A DNA stretch of 64,000 bases, from positions 62,001 to 126,000 of the forward strand of contig NZ_MKIQ01000003.1 of the NCBI RefSeq assembly GCF_001832885.1, in the 5' to 3' direction. The notes under the pieces are model-generated. The model was not told the DNA's origin. It saw only the letters and a list, made by a program, of their open reading frames with translations, and ran no database searches. Made by a program: the position numbers and the translations under genes. The DNA is from Floricoccus penangensis. GTDB lineage: Bacteria; Bacillota; Bacilli; Lactobacillales; Streptococcaceae. Positions 28,781 through 37,967 of the stretch are shown here, one piece after another (position 1 is the first letter of the stretch; each line of letters opens with the position of its first letter).

Positions 28781-28860
28781 TTCTTCTCCTTGTTATAAAT
28801 TCTTCTGAGTTAAGCTAATTTCTTGATTAACCTATAATTCATTGACGGGATTCACCTACT

Positions 28861-28943
28861 AGAATTTTCATAACTGCTTCACATACGACTTTGAACTGTA
28901 GTTCAAAGTTAATAAATCGTATGCTCAACTGTTTTCAAATTCT
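28861..28943. repeat. nested inverted repeat in the carA-carB gap
   Basis: Three nested arms: AGAATTT (28861-28867) with AAATTCT (28937-28943), CATACGA (28882-28888) with TCGTATG (28917-28923), and ACTTTGAAC (28888-28896) with GTTCAAAGT (28901-28909) around a TGTA loop. The outer arm includes the carA stop codon. The inner GAAC-nnn-AGTTC core (minus strand) resembles that of the dispersed repeats, so it may be a diverged member. Confidence 0.65.
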
Positions 28944-30027
28944 AAACAGTAGGTTCCTCACCTTTGAAAATATCTATCATTTCCATAAAGTCATCAAATA
29001 AATAGCTTGCATCGTGTGGTCCAGGTGCTGCATCTGGGTGGAATTGAACTGAGAATGCTGGGAATCGTTTGTGGCGTACTCCTTCAACACTTTCATCATT
29101 AATTTCCACATGTGTAATCATCAAGTCGCTTGGAAGATTTTCACTTGAAACAGCATAGCCGTGGTTTTGTGATGTAAAATCAACACGACCTGTCGCAATT
29201 TCTCGAACTGCATGGTTAAATCCACGGTGACCGAATTTCATTTTGTAAGTTTTTGCTCCGTTTGCCATTGCAAATAATTGGTGACCCAAACAGATTCCAA
29301 AGATTGGATATTTCCCTTGAATTCCACGAATCATATCAAGTGCTTGCGGTACATCTTCTGGGTTACCAGGTCCGTTCGTAAGCATTACTCCATCTGGATT
29401 CATTTCAATAATTTCTTCAGCAGTTGTAGTATGAGGAACTACAGTTAAGTTACATTCTCTCTTAGACAGTTCGCGTAGAATTGAATGTTTTAATCCAAAG
29501 TCAACAACTACGATGCTACGACCTGTTCCTGGTGCTGGATAAGGAGTTTTTGTAGAAACTTGCGATACTTGATTTGTTGGAAGAACAGTTGCCTTAAGTT
29601 GACTTTCAAGATGTTCAATTTCATCCCCAACATTGGCCATTGTTGCTTTTAATGTACCGTGTTCACGGATAATCCTTGTAAGAGCTCGTGTGTCAATTCC
29701 TGAAATTCCTGGAATATTTTTTCTTTTTAGAAACTCATCAAGGCTCATTTGGTTACGGAAGTTGCTTGCAAGTCTAGCATTCTCACGTACTACCACACCC
29801 TTACATGTTGGTGAAATTGACTCGTAATCATCGCGATTAATTCCGTAGTTACCAACTAACGGGTAAGTAAAAGTCAAAATTTGTCCGTTGTATGATTGGT
29901 CAGTAATTGATTCTTGGTAACCTGTCATTCCTGTTGAAAATACAAGTTCTCCAGTTACGTCAACATCAGCTCCAAAGGCAGTTCCTTCGAAAATTGTACC
30001 GTCTTCTAATATTAATAATCTTTTCAT
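28942..30027 (-). CDS. carA: carbamoyl-phosphate synthase small subunit
   Basis: A 361-residue glutaminase subunit feeding ammonia to CarB. The class I amidotransferase triad is visible: Cys in [11 protein letters not shown], His and Glu in [18 protein letters not shown]. The N-terminal domain has GMTGYQE and [12 protein letters not shown]. The start lies 2 nt after the pyrB stop on the minus strand; its stop is built into an inverted repeat that fills the gap to carB. Confidence 0.97.
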   Translation of the reverse strand: MKRLLILEDGTIFEGTAFGADVDVTGELVFSTGMTGYQESITDQSYNGQILTFTYPLVGNYGINRDDYESISPTCKGVVVRENARLASNFRNQMSLDEFLKRKNIPGISGIDTRALTRIIREHGTLKATMANVGDEIEHLESQLKATVLPTNQVSQVSTKTPYPAPGTGRSIVVVDFGLKHSILRELSKRECNLTVVPHTTTAEEIIEMNPDGVMLTNGPGNPEDVPQALDMIRGIQGKYPIFGICLGHQLFAMANGAKTYKMKFGHRGFNHAVREIATGRVDFTSQNHGYAVSSENLPSDLMITHVEINDESVEGVRHKRFPAFSVQFHPDAAPGPHDASYLFDDFMEMIDIFKGEEPTV

Positions 30028-30029
30028 TC

Positions 30030-30983
30030 TTATTTGTTCTCCTCATCAAGCTTTTGCTGATTCCTGTAATTCATGATTGCATCAAGGATTGCCATACGAA
30101 CATAGACACCGTTTGTCATTTGTTCAACAATTCTACTTTTGGGACTTTCAACTAAATCATCATCTATTTCAACTCCACGGTTAACTGGCGCTGGATGCAT
30201 AATAATTGCTGCGTCCTTCAATCTGTCGTATCGTTCATGGGTTAAGCCAAACTCTTTATTATATTTAGCTTCTGAAAACTCTTCACTTCCATGATGTCTT
30301 TCATGTTGTACTCGAAGAAGCATAAGAACGTCAAGTTCTTCAATGATATCATCAAGTTGGACATGCTTACCATATTCGTCAAATTCATCAGTGTGCCACT
30401 CATCAGGTGCTATAAAATAAAGCTCAGCTCCTAAACGTTTAAGCATAATCATGTTTGATTTTGCAACACGCGAGTGGCTCAGGTCTCCTGCGATAGCAAT
30501 CTTAAGACCATTGAAGTGACCAAATTCCTCATAAATTGTCATTAAATCAAGAAGACATTGTGAAGGATGCTGTCCACTTCCATCTCCACCATTTACGATT
30601 GAAGATTTAATAGTTGGGCTTGCAATAAGTTCTTCATAATAACTATCTTGTGGGTGACGAATGACACAAACATCAATACCAATGGCAGACATTGTAAGTA
30701 CCGTATCATAAAGAGTCTCCCCTTTATTAACTGAACTCGTTGAAGCATCAAAGTCGACCACTTTGTATCCAAGTCTTCTCTCTGCTACTTCAAAACTCTT
30801 ATGAGTTCGCGTACTTGACTCAAAAAACATATTTGCCACAAATTCTTCTTTCAAAGACTGAGCAGACGGATTTGTCTTTTTGTATTCTTGAGCGTTTTCA
30901 ACAAGTGCCATAACCTCTTCATTAGAAAGAGTTTCCATCGTTACCAGATGTTGTAAGGCAAGTTTTCCATCTTGATTTATCAT
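30030..30983 (-). CDS. pyrB: aspartate carbamoyltransferase catalytic subunit
   Basis: A 317-residue enzyme joining carbamoyl phosphate to aspartate. The carbamoyl-phosphate motif [13 protein letters not shown] is at about residues 53-65, with [27 protein letters not shown] and [11 protein letters not shown] downstream. No regulatory subunit gene (pyrI) is nearby, as usual in Firmicutes, where control is by PyrR. Length is normal. Confidence 0.97.
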   Translation of the reverse strand: MINQDGKLALQHLVTMETLSNEEVMALVENAQEYKKTNPSAQSLKEEFVANMFFESSTRTHKSFEVAERRLGYKVVDFDASTSSVNKGETLYDTVLTMSAIGIDVCVIRHPQDSYYEELIASPTIKSSIVNGGDGSGQHPSQCLLDLMTIYEEFGHFNGLKIAIAGDLSHSRVAKSNMIMLKRLGAELYFIAPDEWHTDEFDEYGKHVQLDDIIEELDVLMLLRVQHERHHGSEEFSEAKYNKEFGLTHERYDRLKDAAIIMHPAPVNRGVEIDDDLVESPKSRIVEQMTNGVYVRMAILDAIMNYRNQQKLDEENK

Positions 30984-31001
30984 TCTATTTCCTTTTCTAC
31001 A

Positions 31002-31997
31002 TTAAAAAAGTGATGTGCTATGAACGATCCTTGAATTTTTAGGATAAAGTTTTTCTACAATTTGATTTACTGCAGTAGGACCCTCACCAAAGCCTTGGGA
31101 AATTAATTTTAATTTTCCAGGGTATGTAGCTCCATCTCCTATTGCGTAAATTAGTGGCATATTTGTTTCCATTAAAGAATCAACTTCATACAATCCACGA
31201 TTCTTGTTTAGGTCAATCTGCCAGTTTTTGCTGTGGCTATTATCACTTAGAAAGCCGTAATTAACTATCAACTTGTCGACAGAAATTGTTCTTTCTTCAT
31301 CTTGTGACTTCACCTTAGTTAGATTTATCTCAATAGCATCTCCTGCATCTTGGATATTGTTAAATTTATATGGTGTTAAAACTTCAACACCTGAAAGGTG
31401 AAGTTGTCTGACACTTTCTTCTAAAGCTCGAAATTCTTTTCTACGATGAACAAGGTAGACCTTATTAGCAACTTGAACAAGCATCATGGCAATATCAATA
31501 GCTGAATCACCACCACCTGCCACAACTACATCAAGTTCCCTGTAATTATCTAGTTTATCTACATGGTAGAAAATTCTTTCTTCTTCATTTACCAGATTTT
31601 TATCAACATCTGCCGCTAATTGACGGGGGTTAAAACTCCCATTTCCTGTAGCAAGAATGATTGACTTAGTCTCATAAGCACCTTTGTCCGTAGTAACTAA
31701 ATAATTATCACCGACTTTTTCGATGTCTGTGACCGATTGGCCAACTTTAATTTCAACTTCTGGCATTTTTTCGACTTGCTTACTCAACTGCTCAACTAGT
31801 TCACTAGCTTTCACCTTTGTGTGTCCTGCAACGTCGTGTATATATTTTTCAGGATAGATGGCCTGTAATTGACCACCAACCTGAGGTAGACTTTCAATAA
31901 TTTGTGTTTTCACACTTCTCATTCCGGCATAAAATCCGGCGTACAGACCGACTGGGCCTGCTCCAATAATGGTAATGTCATAAATTTCCTTAGACAT
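31002..31997 (-). CDS. ferredoxin/flavodoxin-NADP+ reductase, YumC type
   Basis: A 331-residue thioredoxin-reductase-like flavoprotein. FAD motif IIGAGPVGLYAGFYAG at the N-terminus, ESLPQVGGQLQAIYPEKYI, NADPH motif VVAGGGDSAIDIAMML, and YAIGDGATYPGKLKLISQGFGEG near the C-terminus (key residues GD). The CxxC of true thioredoxin reductases is absent, so it belongs to the YumC-type ferredoxin-NADP+ reductases. Its place between pyrP and pyrB puts it under PyrR control, which is unusual; it may supply or balance electrons for flavodoxin-dependent steps such as NrdI (inference). Confidence 0.9.
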   Translation of the reverse strand: MSKEIYDITIIGAGPVGLYAGFYAGMRSVKTQIIESLPQVGGQLQAIYPEKYIHDVAGHTKVKASELVEQLSKQVEKMPEVEIKVGQSVTDIEKVGDNYLVTTDKGAYETKSIILATGNGSFNPRQLAADVDKNLVNEEERIFYHVDKLDNYRELDVVVAGGGDSAIDIAMMLVQVANKVYLVHRRKEFRALEESVRQLHLSGVEVLTPYKFNNIQDAGDAIEINLTKVKSQDEERTISVDKLIVNYGFLSDNSHSKNWQIDLNKNRGLYEVDSLMETNMPLIYAIGDGATYPGKLKLISQGFGEGPTAVNQIVEKLYPKNSRIVHSTSLF

Positions 31998-32018
31998 TTT
32001 ATCCCCCTTATGATCTAT

Positions 32019-32043
32019 ATTTTGGAAAATGATTTTCCAAAAT
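32019..32043. repeat. 12-bp perfect inverted repeat in the pyrP-fnr gap
   Basis: ATTTTGGAAAAT (32019-32030) and ATTTTCCAAAAT (32032-32043) with a 1-nt centre. No U tract follows in the transcribed direction, so it is more likely an mRNA processing or stabilising hairpin, or an operator, than a terminator. It lies about 20 nt before the reductase start. Confidence 0.6.
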
Positions 32044-32087
32044 TAAGTTTATCATAAGATGATTTTCTTCTCTAATGTTTGAGCTTC

Positions 32088-33368
32088 TTAATGTCCTGCT
32101 TCATTTGCAGCAGTCTTTGGTAAGATCATGTTTAAGAAGATTCCAAGGATTGTTGAGAAGGCCACTCCTGTGATTGCGAAGTTTCCAATTTGAAGTGTAA
32201 GGTTTCCGATACCCGATACCAAGATTACACTTGCGATTAGTAGATTACGTTTGTCGTTAAAGTCTGTTTTATTTTCAACTAAGATTCTAAGTCCACTTGC
32301 AGCGATTACACCGAAGAGTGCAATACTTACTCCACCAAGAACTGGTGCGGGAATGCTTGAAATCAATGCTGACATTTTTCCAACAAAACTTAGTAAAACT
32401 GCAAGGACTGCAGCACCTGCGATTACGAAGACACTGTATACCTTAGAAATTGCCATAACTCCGATATTTTCACCGTAGCTCGTTACTGGAGGAGCTCCGA
32501 AGAAACCTGCAATAATTTGAGCAAGTCCGTCTCCTTCAAGAGTCTTATCAAGACCTGGTTCTTTAAAGTAGTCACGACCTGTTAAGCTGTTAAGTACCAT
32601 AATGTGTCCAAAGTGCTCAGTCATTGTTACAAAAGCGATTGGAGCCATCATAAGGATTGCACTTGGATAAATCTTAACTTGATAATCCAGGAATGGAATA
32701 TCAAATGTTGGTGCTTTAATCCAAGGACTTGATGTTACGTGTGAAAAATCAACAATTGGTTGACCAATTACTTTTCCAACTACAAGTGCAAACAAATATC
32801 CAACGATAATACCTAGTAAAATTGGAATTATTGAAACAAATCCTTTTCCGTACATATTGAAGAGAATTACTGCAAATACTGTGAAGAGTGAAATTATCAA
32901 ATATGGTAGGAAGTATTCTCCATTACGATTCATGGAATCATTAACTGCATTTCCAGATAATGATAATCCAATAACCATTACTACTGGTCCTACTACGATT
33001 GGAGGAAGAATTTTATCAATCCAAGCATTTCCAGCTCTTTTTACAATCATAGCAACAATAAAGTAAACAAGTCCTCCTACCATTGCTCCTTGAGCAACAG
33101 CAGGCATACCGTCATGTTTAAGTAAGTATTGCATTGCTCCAATATAGGCAAAACTTGAACCCATGTATGCTGGAACTTTAAACTTAGTTACAGTTAAATG
33201 AGCCATTGTTCCAAGCCCACTTGAGAATAGTGCAATACTTGGATCAATTCCAACAAGAATTGGCACAAGTACAGTAGCTCCAAACATTGCAAATAAGTGT
33301 TGGAAGCTTAATCCAAGTAGCAAGCCTGGTTTTGGCATGTCATGGACATCATAAATTGGTTTTTCCAT
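32088..33368 (-). CDS. pyrP: uracil:proton symporter
   Basis: A 426-residue membrane protein of the nucleobase-ascorbate transporter family with about 12-14 helices. The N-terminal [21 protein letters not shown] and the family motif near helix 8 ([19 protein letters not shown]), with conserved Glu and His, identify a uracil permease (UraA/PyrP). It lies second in the PyrR-controlled operon, coupling uracil uptake with synthesis. 26 nt separate it from pyrR. Confidence 0.95.
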   Translation of the reverse strand: MEKPIYDVHDMPKPGLLLGLSFQHLFAMFGATVLVPILVGIDPSIALFSSGLGTMAHLTVTKFKVPAYMGSSFAYIGAMQYLLKHDGMPAVAQGAMVGGLVYFIVAMIVKRAGNAWIDKILPPIVVGPVVMVIGLSLSGNAVNDSMNRNGEYFLPYLIISLFTVFAVILFNMYGKGFVSIIPILLGIIVGYLFALVVGKVIGQPIVDFSHVTSSPWIKAPTFDIPFLDYQVKIYPSAILMMAPIAFVTMTEHFGHIMVLNSLTGRDYFKEPGLDKTLEGDGLAQIIAGFFGAPPVTSYGENIGVMAISKVYSVFVIAGAAVLAVLLSFVGKMSALISSIPAPVLGGVSIALFGVIAASGLRILVENKTDFNDKRNLLIASVILVSGIGNLTLQIGNFAITGVAFSTILGIFLNMILPKTAANEAGH

Positions 33369-33394
33369 TATTTAGTTTGTATCCCTTCTTGGTA

Positions 33395-33916
33395 TTAGTC
33401 TTCTTTTCTAATTTTGATGCTATCTTCACCATCAACTTCACTTACTGTTACGATAATTTCTTCATCACGACTTGTTGGAATATTTTTACCTACATAGTCA
33501 GCTCGGATTGGAAGTTCACGATGTCCACGGTCAACGAGTACAGCTAAGCTTACTTTTGAAGGGCGACCTAGACTTACTAGCGCATCGATTGCTGCACGAA
33601 TTGTACGTCCTGTATAAAGTACGTCATCAACTAAGATGATTTCTTTTCCTGTAATATCAACAGGGATTGATGTAGTATCTTCATCTGTCTTTTTATCATC
33701 ACGGAATGGATTTGTATCAAGTTCTCCAAGAGGGATATCAATATTTTCTAATTGTTTAAGACGTTCTTGAATTCTTTTTGCAATATATACTCCACGAGTT
33801 TTAATACCTACAATTACTAGGTTATCTAAATCTTTATTACGTTCAATAATTTCGTAAGTGATACGTGTAATAGCACGTTTCATTGTAATTTCATCTGTGA
33901 TTTCTTTAACTGACAT
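33395..33916 (-). CDS. pyrR: pyr operon attenuation protein / uracil phosphoribosyltransferase
   Basis: A 173-residue bifunctional protein that binds pyr mRNA in the presence of UMP/UTP and promotes termination, with weak UPRTase activity. The PRPP loop [14 protein letters not shown] is at about residues 93-106, and [13 protein letters not shown] and [15 protein letters not shown] are typical. It heads the operon behind its own binding loop and terminator at 33976-34095. SD GAGGAGAG is strong. Confidence 0.97.
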   Translation of the reverse strand: MSVKEITDEITMKRAITRITYEIIERNKDLDNLVIVGIKTRGVYIAKRIQERLKQLENIDIPLGELDTNPFRDDKKTDEDTTSIPVDITGKEIILVDDVLYTGRTIRAAIDALVSLGRPSKVSLAVLVDRGHRELPIRADYVGKNIPTSRDEEIIVTVSEVDGEDSIKIRKED

Positions 33917-33975
33917 TTTTCTCTCCTCATTTCTCTGTAGTAGATAAGAATTAACTTATCAAATGTGATATTCAG

Positions 33976-34005
33976 CAAAAAACACCCTGCCAGAAGGCAG
34001 GGTGT
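33976..34005 (-). terminator. pyr operon leader terminator (attenuator)
   Basis: Minus-strand perfect 10-bp stem, ACACCCTGCC (34005-33996) with GGCAGGGTGT (33991-33982), 4-nt loop, then seven T (the A run at 33976-33982). It stands between the PyrR-binding loop and pyrR, the classical PyrR attenuator layout. Confidence 0.93.
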
Positions 34006-34063
34006 GTCTATGAAAAAGTTTACACTGCAAAGTGAGTGTATACTATATAATCAATTTGGCACA

Positions 34064-34095
34064 CCTTTACAGCCTCTCTGGACTATTCTTAAAGG
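34064..34095 (-). promoter_or_regulatory. PyrR-binding loop (anti-antiterminator)
   Basis: On the minus strand CCTTTAAGAATAG is followed by TCCAGAGAGGCTG and TAAAGG, the known PyrR-binding consensus with its AGAGAGG-type loop and CCUUUA/UAAAGG lower stem. PyrR-UMP binding here would stabilise this hairpin and allow the downstream terminator to form. Confidence 0.93.
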
Positions 34096-34103
34096 TTTTA
34101 TTT

Positions 34104-34132
34104 ATTTTATCAAATTTTTTGGTAATTATCAA
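34104..34132 (-). promoter_or_regulatory. promoter of the pyr operon
   Basis: Minus-strand TTGATA (34132-34127), 17-bp spacer, TAAAAT (34109-34104), just upstream of the PyrR-binding loop. Confidence 0.8.
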
Positions 34133-34135
34133 TAG

Positions 34136-34162
34136 AAAAAAAGAATGGAATAAATTCCATTC
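34136..34162 (-). terminator. terminator of the aquaporin gene
   Basis: Minus-strand stem GAATGGAAT (34162-34154) with ATTCCATTC (34151-34143), 2-nt loop drawn from a palindromic centre, then seven T. It lies 5 nt after the stop and just before the pyr promoter. Confidence 0.9.
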
Positions 34163-34166
34163 AATA

Positions 34167-34898
34167 TTAATTTTTACTTAAGTCTAGGTCAAGATCTTGG
34201 TCACCTGGGTCAACTTCTGTGCCTAGTAGGCTTTTAGCTACTATTGCAGCAAGTATACCACCAACTATTGGAGCTAAGATGAATAACCAAATTTGGCTTA
34301 ATGCTGTTCCTTGAACCAATACTGCTGGTGCAAGACTACGAGCAGGGTTTACTGACATACCAGTGACTGGTACACCTACAAAGTGAAGACCTGTTAATGT
34401 CAAACCAATTACAAGTCCTGCTAAGCTATCATTTCCTCGAGCTGGACTTGTTACTGTCATGATAACCAATACAAAAATGAAAGTAAGAACAGCTTCCACG
34501 ATAAATGCACCAGTTGCTCCAACATTAATCATTGCATCCGCACCATAAAGGTTTTGACCAAGTGCTTTTGTATCTCCACCAGCAGAATTAACTAAAGCTA
34601 AAAGTGTCAAACTACCTGCAAATGCTCCAACAACTTGTGCAATGATATAACCGATTAAGTCAGTCATGTCCATTCTTTTGTTTACAAACATTGCGATTGA
34701 TACTGCCGGGTTCAAATGAGCACCTGAGATAGTTCCAATGCTATATGCTGCCATCATAACAGCTAATCCGAATGCTAGTGCAATACCAACAAGGCTAACA
34801 ATTGAACCTGCTGCTGCTCCACCACCAAAGACTGCTGCTGCTGTACCTACAAATACTAAAATAAATGTTCCGATAAATTCTGCAATATATTTTTTCAT
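34167..34898 (-). CDS. aquaporin / MIP-family channel
   Basis: A 243-residue six-helix channel of the major intrinsic protein family. The two NPA motifs are at residues 63-65 (SGAHLNPAVSIA) and 184-186 (SVNPARSLAPA), the second followed by the selectivity-filter Arg187. His172 in TGLHFVG fits the aquaporin Z type (water) rather than glycerol facilitators, but dual specificity is common in lactic acid bacteria. A hydrophilic acidic tail (DQDLDLDLSKN) ends the protein. Strong SD (AAGGAGG); monocistronic. Confidence 0.9.
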   Translation of the reverse strand: MKKYIAEFIGTFILVFVGTAAAVFGGGAAAGSIVSLVGIALAFGLAVMMAAYSIGTISGAHLNPAVSIAMFVNKRMDMTDLIGYIIAQVVGAFAGSLTLLALVNSAGGDTKALGQNLYGADAMINVGATGAFIVEAVLTFIFVLVIMTVTSPARGNDSLAGLVIGLTLTGLHFVGVPVTGMSVNPARSLAPAVLVQGTALSQIWLFILAPIVGGILAAIVAKSLLGTEVDPGDQDLDLDLSKN

Positions 34899-34988
34899 TT
34901 TATTGCCTCCTTACAGTCAATAATAATAGCACTTTCAATTTATTATGTAAAAAGAAACACTTATTTTTCTGAAATTTTCAGAAAATCT

Positions 34989-35019
34989 AAAAGAAGACAG
35001 GAGTTACTCCTACCTTCTT
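34989..35019 (-). terminator. terminator of glmS
   Basis: A 13-bp stem on the minus strand (35019-35007 with 35003-34991, two G-U pairs) with a 3-nt loop, followed by a short T run. It lies 30 nt after the glmS stop. Confidence 0.8.
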
Positions 35020-35048
35020 ATGAATTATATATTAAATTTTTATAAAAA

Positions 35049-36863
35049 CTATTCAACTGTAACAGCTTTTGCAAGATTACGTGGTTTATCAACATCAAGC
35101 CCACGCGCAATTGAAGCATAATATGCAATCAATTGCGTTGGAATTACCATTGCAATTGGTGCAAGATAAGGATGAACTTCAGTAACAATAATATCATCAT
35201 CCTCTTTTGCCATACTTTCTTCAACCACAGTAAGCACACTAGCTCCACGAGCAACTACTTCCATAATATTTCCTCGAGTATGAGCGGAAACCTTTGGATT
35301 ATTAGAAATTAATGCAATTACTGGAGTTCCTTCTTCAATTAAAGCAATTGTACCATGTTTCAATTCACCTGCAGCAAATCCTTCACATTGGATATATGAA
35401 ACTTCTTTTAACTTAAGACTTGCTTCCATTGCAACATAGTAATCTTCAGCACGTCCAATATAGAAAGCATTTCTGCTATCAGCAATTACTTCATTTACTT
35501 TTTCTTCTATTAATTCTTTTTCTGATAAAGTAGCTTCAATTGATTGAGCAGCGATTGATAATTCCTTAACTAAATCAAAATCAAATGCTTCTGATTTATT
35601 ATTAGCTTCACCGACTGCTTTTGCAAGAAATGTTAGTGCTGCAATTTGAGCAGTATACGCCTTAGTTGATGCTACTGCAATTTCAGGTCCAGCATGTAAA
35701 AGCATTGTGTATGTTGCTTCGCGAGATAGAGTTGATCCAGGAACATTTGTAACTGTCAAACTTGGAATCTTTCTTTCATTTGTTTTAACTAACACTTGAC
35801 GTGAATCTGCAGTTTCCCCTGATTGAGAAAGATAAATAAAGAATGGTTTTTCCGATAATATAGGCATATCATATCCCCACTCACTAGCAACACCCAATTC
35901 AACTGGTGTATCTGTAAGTGATTCAAGAGTTCTTTTTGAAGCATAACCAGCATTATAGCTTGTTCCTGCTGCAATAATATAAATTCTATCAGCATCTTGA
36001 ACTGCTTTTACAATCTCAGGATCTACGTTCATACTTCCATCCTCATTAGCATATTTTGTAATGAGTCTTCGCATGACTGACGGTTGTTCATCAATTTCTT
36101 TCAACATATAGAAAGGATAAGTTCCCTTACCGATATCTGAAAGATCAAGCTCAGCAACATATGAATCTCTCTCAACTTTATTACCATCATAATCAGTAAC
36201 TTCAACATTATCTTTTGTTAAAACTACTAATTCTTTATCATGAATTTCCATAAATTCATTAGTTTCACGAATCATTGCCATAGCATCTGAACATACCATA
36301 TTATATCCATCACCTAGACCAATAAGAAGTGGACTTTTATTTTTAGCAACATAGATTACATCTGGATCATTTTCATTCATCAATGCAAAAGCATATGAAC
36401 CTTCAATAATATGAAGAGCTTTTTTAAAAGCTTCTAATGTTGATAATCCTTCATTAGCGAATTTTGCAATCAACGCTACTGCAACTTCTGTATCTGTTTC
36501 ACTTTGGAATGAATAATCTGGTAAATATTTTGATTTAATTTCTAGATAATTTTCAATTACTCCGTTATGAACAAGTACAAACTCACCATCTGCACTAGCG
36601 TGAGGATGTGAATTTTCTTCACTTGGTTGACCATGTGTTGCCCAACGAGTATGACCAATACCCGCAGTTCCTGCAACTTCCATGCCAATTTTTTCCCTTA
36701 ACTTAGCAATTCTGCCAACTGATTTGATTAAATTCTTATTTCCTTTAGCATTATTTACAAAAATTCCGGCTGAATCATATCCTCTATATTCAAGTTTTTC
36801 AAGTCCTTGCATCAAGATATCTACTGCATTATTATTTCCTACAGCACCAACTATTCCACACAT
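35049..36863 (-). CDS. glmS: glutamine-fructose-6-phosphate aminotransferase (isomerising)
   Basis: A 604-residue enzyme making glucosamine 6-phosphate for cell-wall synthesis. The N-terminal MCGIVGAVG gives the catalytic Cys after Met removal, with GHTRWATHG and LVHNGVIENY for the glutaminase. Two SIS domains follow (AAGTSYNAG, SQSGETADS, EGFAAGELKHG). Length normal. No glmS ribozyme is seen in the 5' region; instead two dre-like GGTATA sites flank a consensus promoter, suggesting NagR/GntR-type control. SD AAAGGGGGA. Confidence 0.97.
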   Translation of the reverse strand: MCGIVGAVGNNNAVDILMQGLEKLEYRGYDSAGIFVNNAKGNKNLIKSVGRIAKLREKIGMEVAGTAGIGHTRWATHGQPSEENSHPHASADGEFVLVHNGVIENYLEIKSKYLPDYSFQSETDTEVAVALIAKFANEGLSTLEAFKKALHIIEGSYAFALMNENDPDVIYVAKNKSPLLIGLGDGYNMVCSDAMAMIRETNEFMEIHDKELVVLTKDNVEVTDYDGNKVERDSYVAELDLSDIGKGTYPFYMLKEIDEQPSVMRRLITKYANEDGSMNVDPEIVKAVQDADRIYIIAAGTSYNAGYASKRTLESLTDTPVELGVASEWGYDMPILSEKPFFIYLSQSGETADSRQVLVKTNERKIPSLTVTNVPGSTLSREATYTMLLHAGPEIAVASTKAYTAQIAALTFLAKAVGEANNKSEAFDFDLVKELSIAAQSIEATLSEKELIEEKVNEVIADSRNAFYIGRAEDYYVAMEASLKLKEVSYIQCEGFAAGELKHGTIALIEEGTPVIALISNNPKVSAHTRGNIMEVVARGASVLTVVEESMAKEDDDIIVTEVHPYLAPIAMVIPTQLIAYYASIARGLDVDKPRNLAKAVTVE

Positions 36864-36880
36864 ATCTATATCCCCCTTTA

Positions 36881-36898
36881 AATTGGTATATACTTTTT
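36881..36898 (-). promoter_or_regulatory. dre-like (NagR-type) site downstream of the glmS promoter
   Basis: AATTGGTATATACTTTTT on the plus strand resembles the dre site ATTGGTATAGA bound by GntR/HutC-type NagR regulators. It lies between the transcription start and the glmS SD, where a repressor would block elongation or initiation. Confidence 0.5.
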
Positions 36899-36923
36899 TA
36901 TTATTTTTTTATAAAACATAGAT

Positions 36924-36952
36924 ACTATAAAACAATACTTATCAGATGTCAA
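36924..36952 (-). promoter_or_regulatory. promoter of glmS
   Basis: Minus-strand TTGACA (36952-36947), exactly 17 bp, TATAGT (36929-36924): a near-consensus sigma-A promoter. Confidence 0.85.
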
Positions 36953-36982
36953 TAATAAAAATTTTTTATTAAAAAATCATCC

Positions 36983-37006
36983 ATTGGTATACATTGATAG
37001 ACAATT
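36983..37006 (-). promoter_or_regulatory. second dre-like site upstream of the glmS -35
   Basis: ATTGGTATACATTGATAG at 36983-37000 followed by ACAATT gives an ATTG...CAAT dyad with the GGTATA core of dre sites, about 30 bp upstream of the -35. Paired with the site at 36881 it could allow looping or cooperative binding. Confidence 0.45.
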
Positions 37007-37043
37007 AACTTCAATCATTCAAACAATCTATATATAAGAATGT

Positions 37044-37072
37044 AAAAAAGCATCTAGTTTAACTAGATGCTT
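37044..37072 (-). terminator. terminator of the lspA-rluD unit
   Basis: Perfect stem AAGCATCTAG (37048-37057) with CTAGATGCTT (37063-37072), loop TTTAA; on the minus strand a T run follows (A run at 37044-37049). The stem touches the rluD stop codon. Confidence 0.9.
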
Positions 37073-37967
37073 ATACCTTATCTCTTAATTTTTCAATTGC
37101 TTTTTGAAATACTTCAGGTGCTGGTGCTGTAAACTCTATCCACTCTCCTGTAGTTGGGTGTTCAAATCCTAAAACTTCAGCATGAAGAAATTGCCCTTCA
37201 TTTGGTGTTAATGTTTTTCTCGGACCATACAATGGATCTCCTGCTACTGGATGACCAATATAAGCCATATGGACACGAATTTGATGAGTACGTCCTGTTT
37301 CAAGTTCAAGCGAAATCAATGTATAATCATCGAATCGTTCAATAACCTCAAAACGTGTTACCGCAGGTTTTCCGCTTGCAATAACTGCTTGACTTTTACG
37401 ATCTTTAGGATTACGACCAATTGGAGCTTCAATCATTCCTTTATCACTTGGAAGATTACCATGAACAATAGCTAAATAACGACGTTTACTTGTTTTTGCT
37501 TTCAGTTGTTCTGCTAATTTTTCATGGGCTAAGTCATTTTTAGCGACCATCAAAAGTCCTGATGTATCTTTATCAATTCTGTGTACTATTCCAGGACGAA
37601 TAACTCCATTAATTCCTGATAAATTTTTAATTTGATGCATCAATCCATTAACTAAAGTTCCTGATGTATGACCTGCTGAGGGATGAACAACCATACCTTG
37701 TGGCTTGTTTACTACTGCAACATCATCATCTTCATATATAATATCAAGAGATAGGTCTTCAGGTAGGTATTCTAAAACCTCTTCCACGGGCTCAGTAAAC
37801 TCAATCACATCACCTTCTTGAACTTTATATTTTGCTTTTGCAATATTACCGTTAACAGTAACTTGACCATCTTTTATTAATTCATTGGTAACTGTTCGTG
37901 AGTATTTTGTTAGGTCTGCCATAGCTTTATCGAGTCTACTTCCAGCTTCTTTTACAATTATCTTCAT
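37071..37967 (-). CDS. rluD: RluA-family 23S rRNA pseudouridine synthase
   Basis: A 298-residue pseudouridine synthase. An N-terminal S4 RNA-binding domain (SRLDKAMADL, RTVTNELIKDGQVTVNG) is followed by the catalytic domain with motif GIVHRIDKDTSGLLMVAKN (Asp of HRIDKDTSG), GRTHQIRVH and GDPLYG. It matches the RluD/YlyB group that follows lspA in most Firmicutes. Its start overlaps the lspA stop by 4 nt (ATGA). Confidence 0.92.
   Translation of the reverse strand: MKIIVKEAGSRLDKAMADLTKYSRTVTNELIKDGQVTVNGNIAKAKYKVQEGDVIEFTEPVEEVLEYLPEDLSLDIIYEDDDVAVVNKPQGMVVHPSAGHTSGTLVNGLMHQIKNLSGINGVIRPGIVHRIDKDTSGLLMVAKNDLAHEKLAEQLKAKTSKRRYLAIVHGNLPSDKGMIEAPIGRNPKDRKSQAVIASGKPAVTRFEVIERFDDYTLISLELETGRTHQIRVHMAYIGHPVAGDPLYGPRKTLTPNEGQFLHAEVLGFEHPTTGEWIEFTAPAPEVFQKAIEKLRDKV

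Noticed and set aside
33369-33394. Second PyrR attenuator between pyrR and pyrP
   Set aside because: The gap is only 26 nt, too short for binding loop and terminator; the gaps before fnr, pyrB and carA lack the PyrR loop as well.
36864-37043. glmS ribozyme
   Set aside because: The glmS 5' region is short and AT-rich, without the conserved ribozyme core; consistent with its absence in Streptococcaceae.
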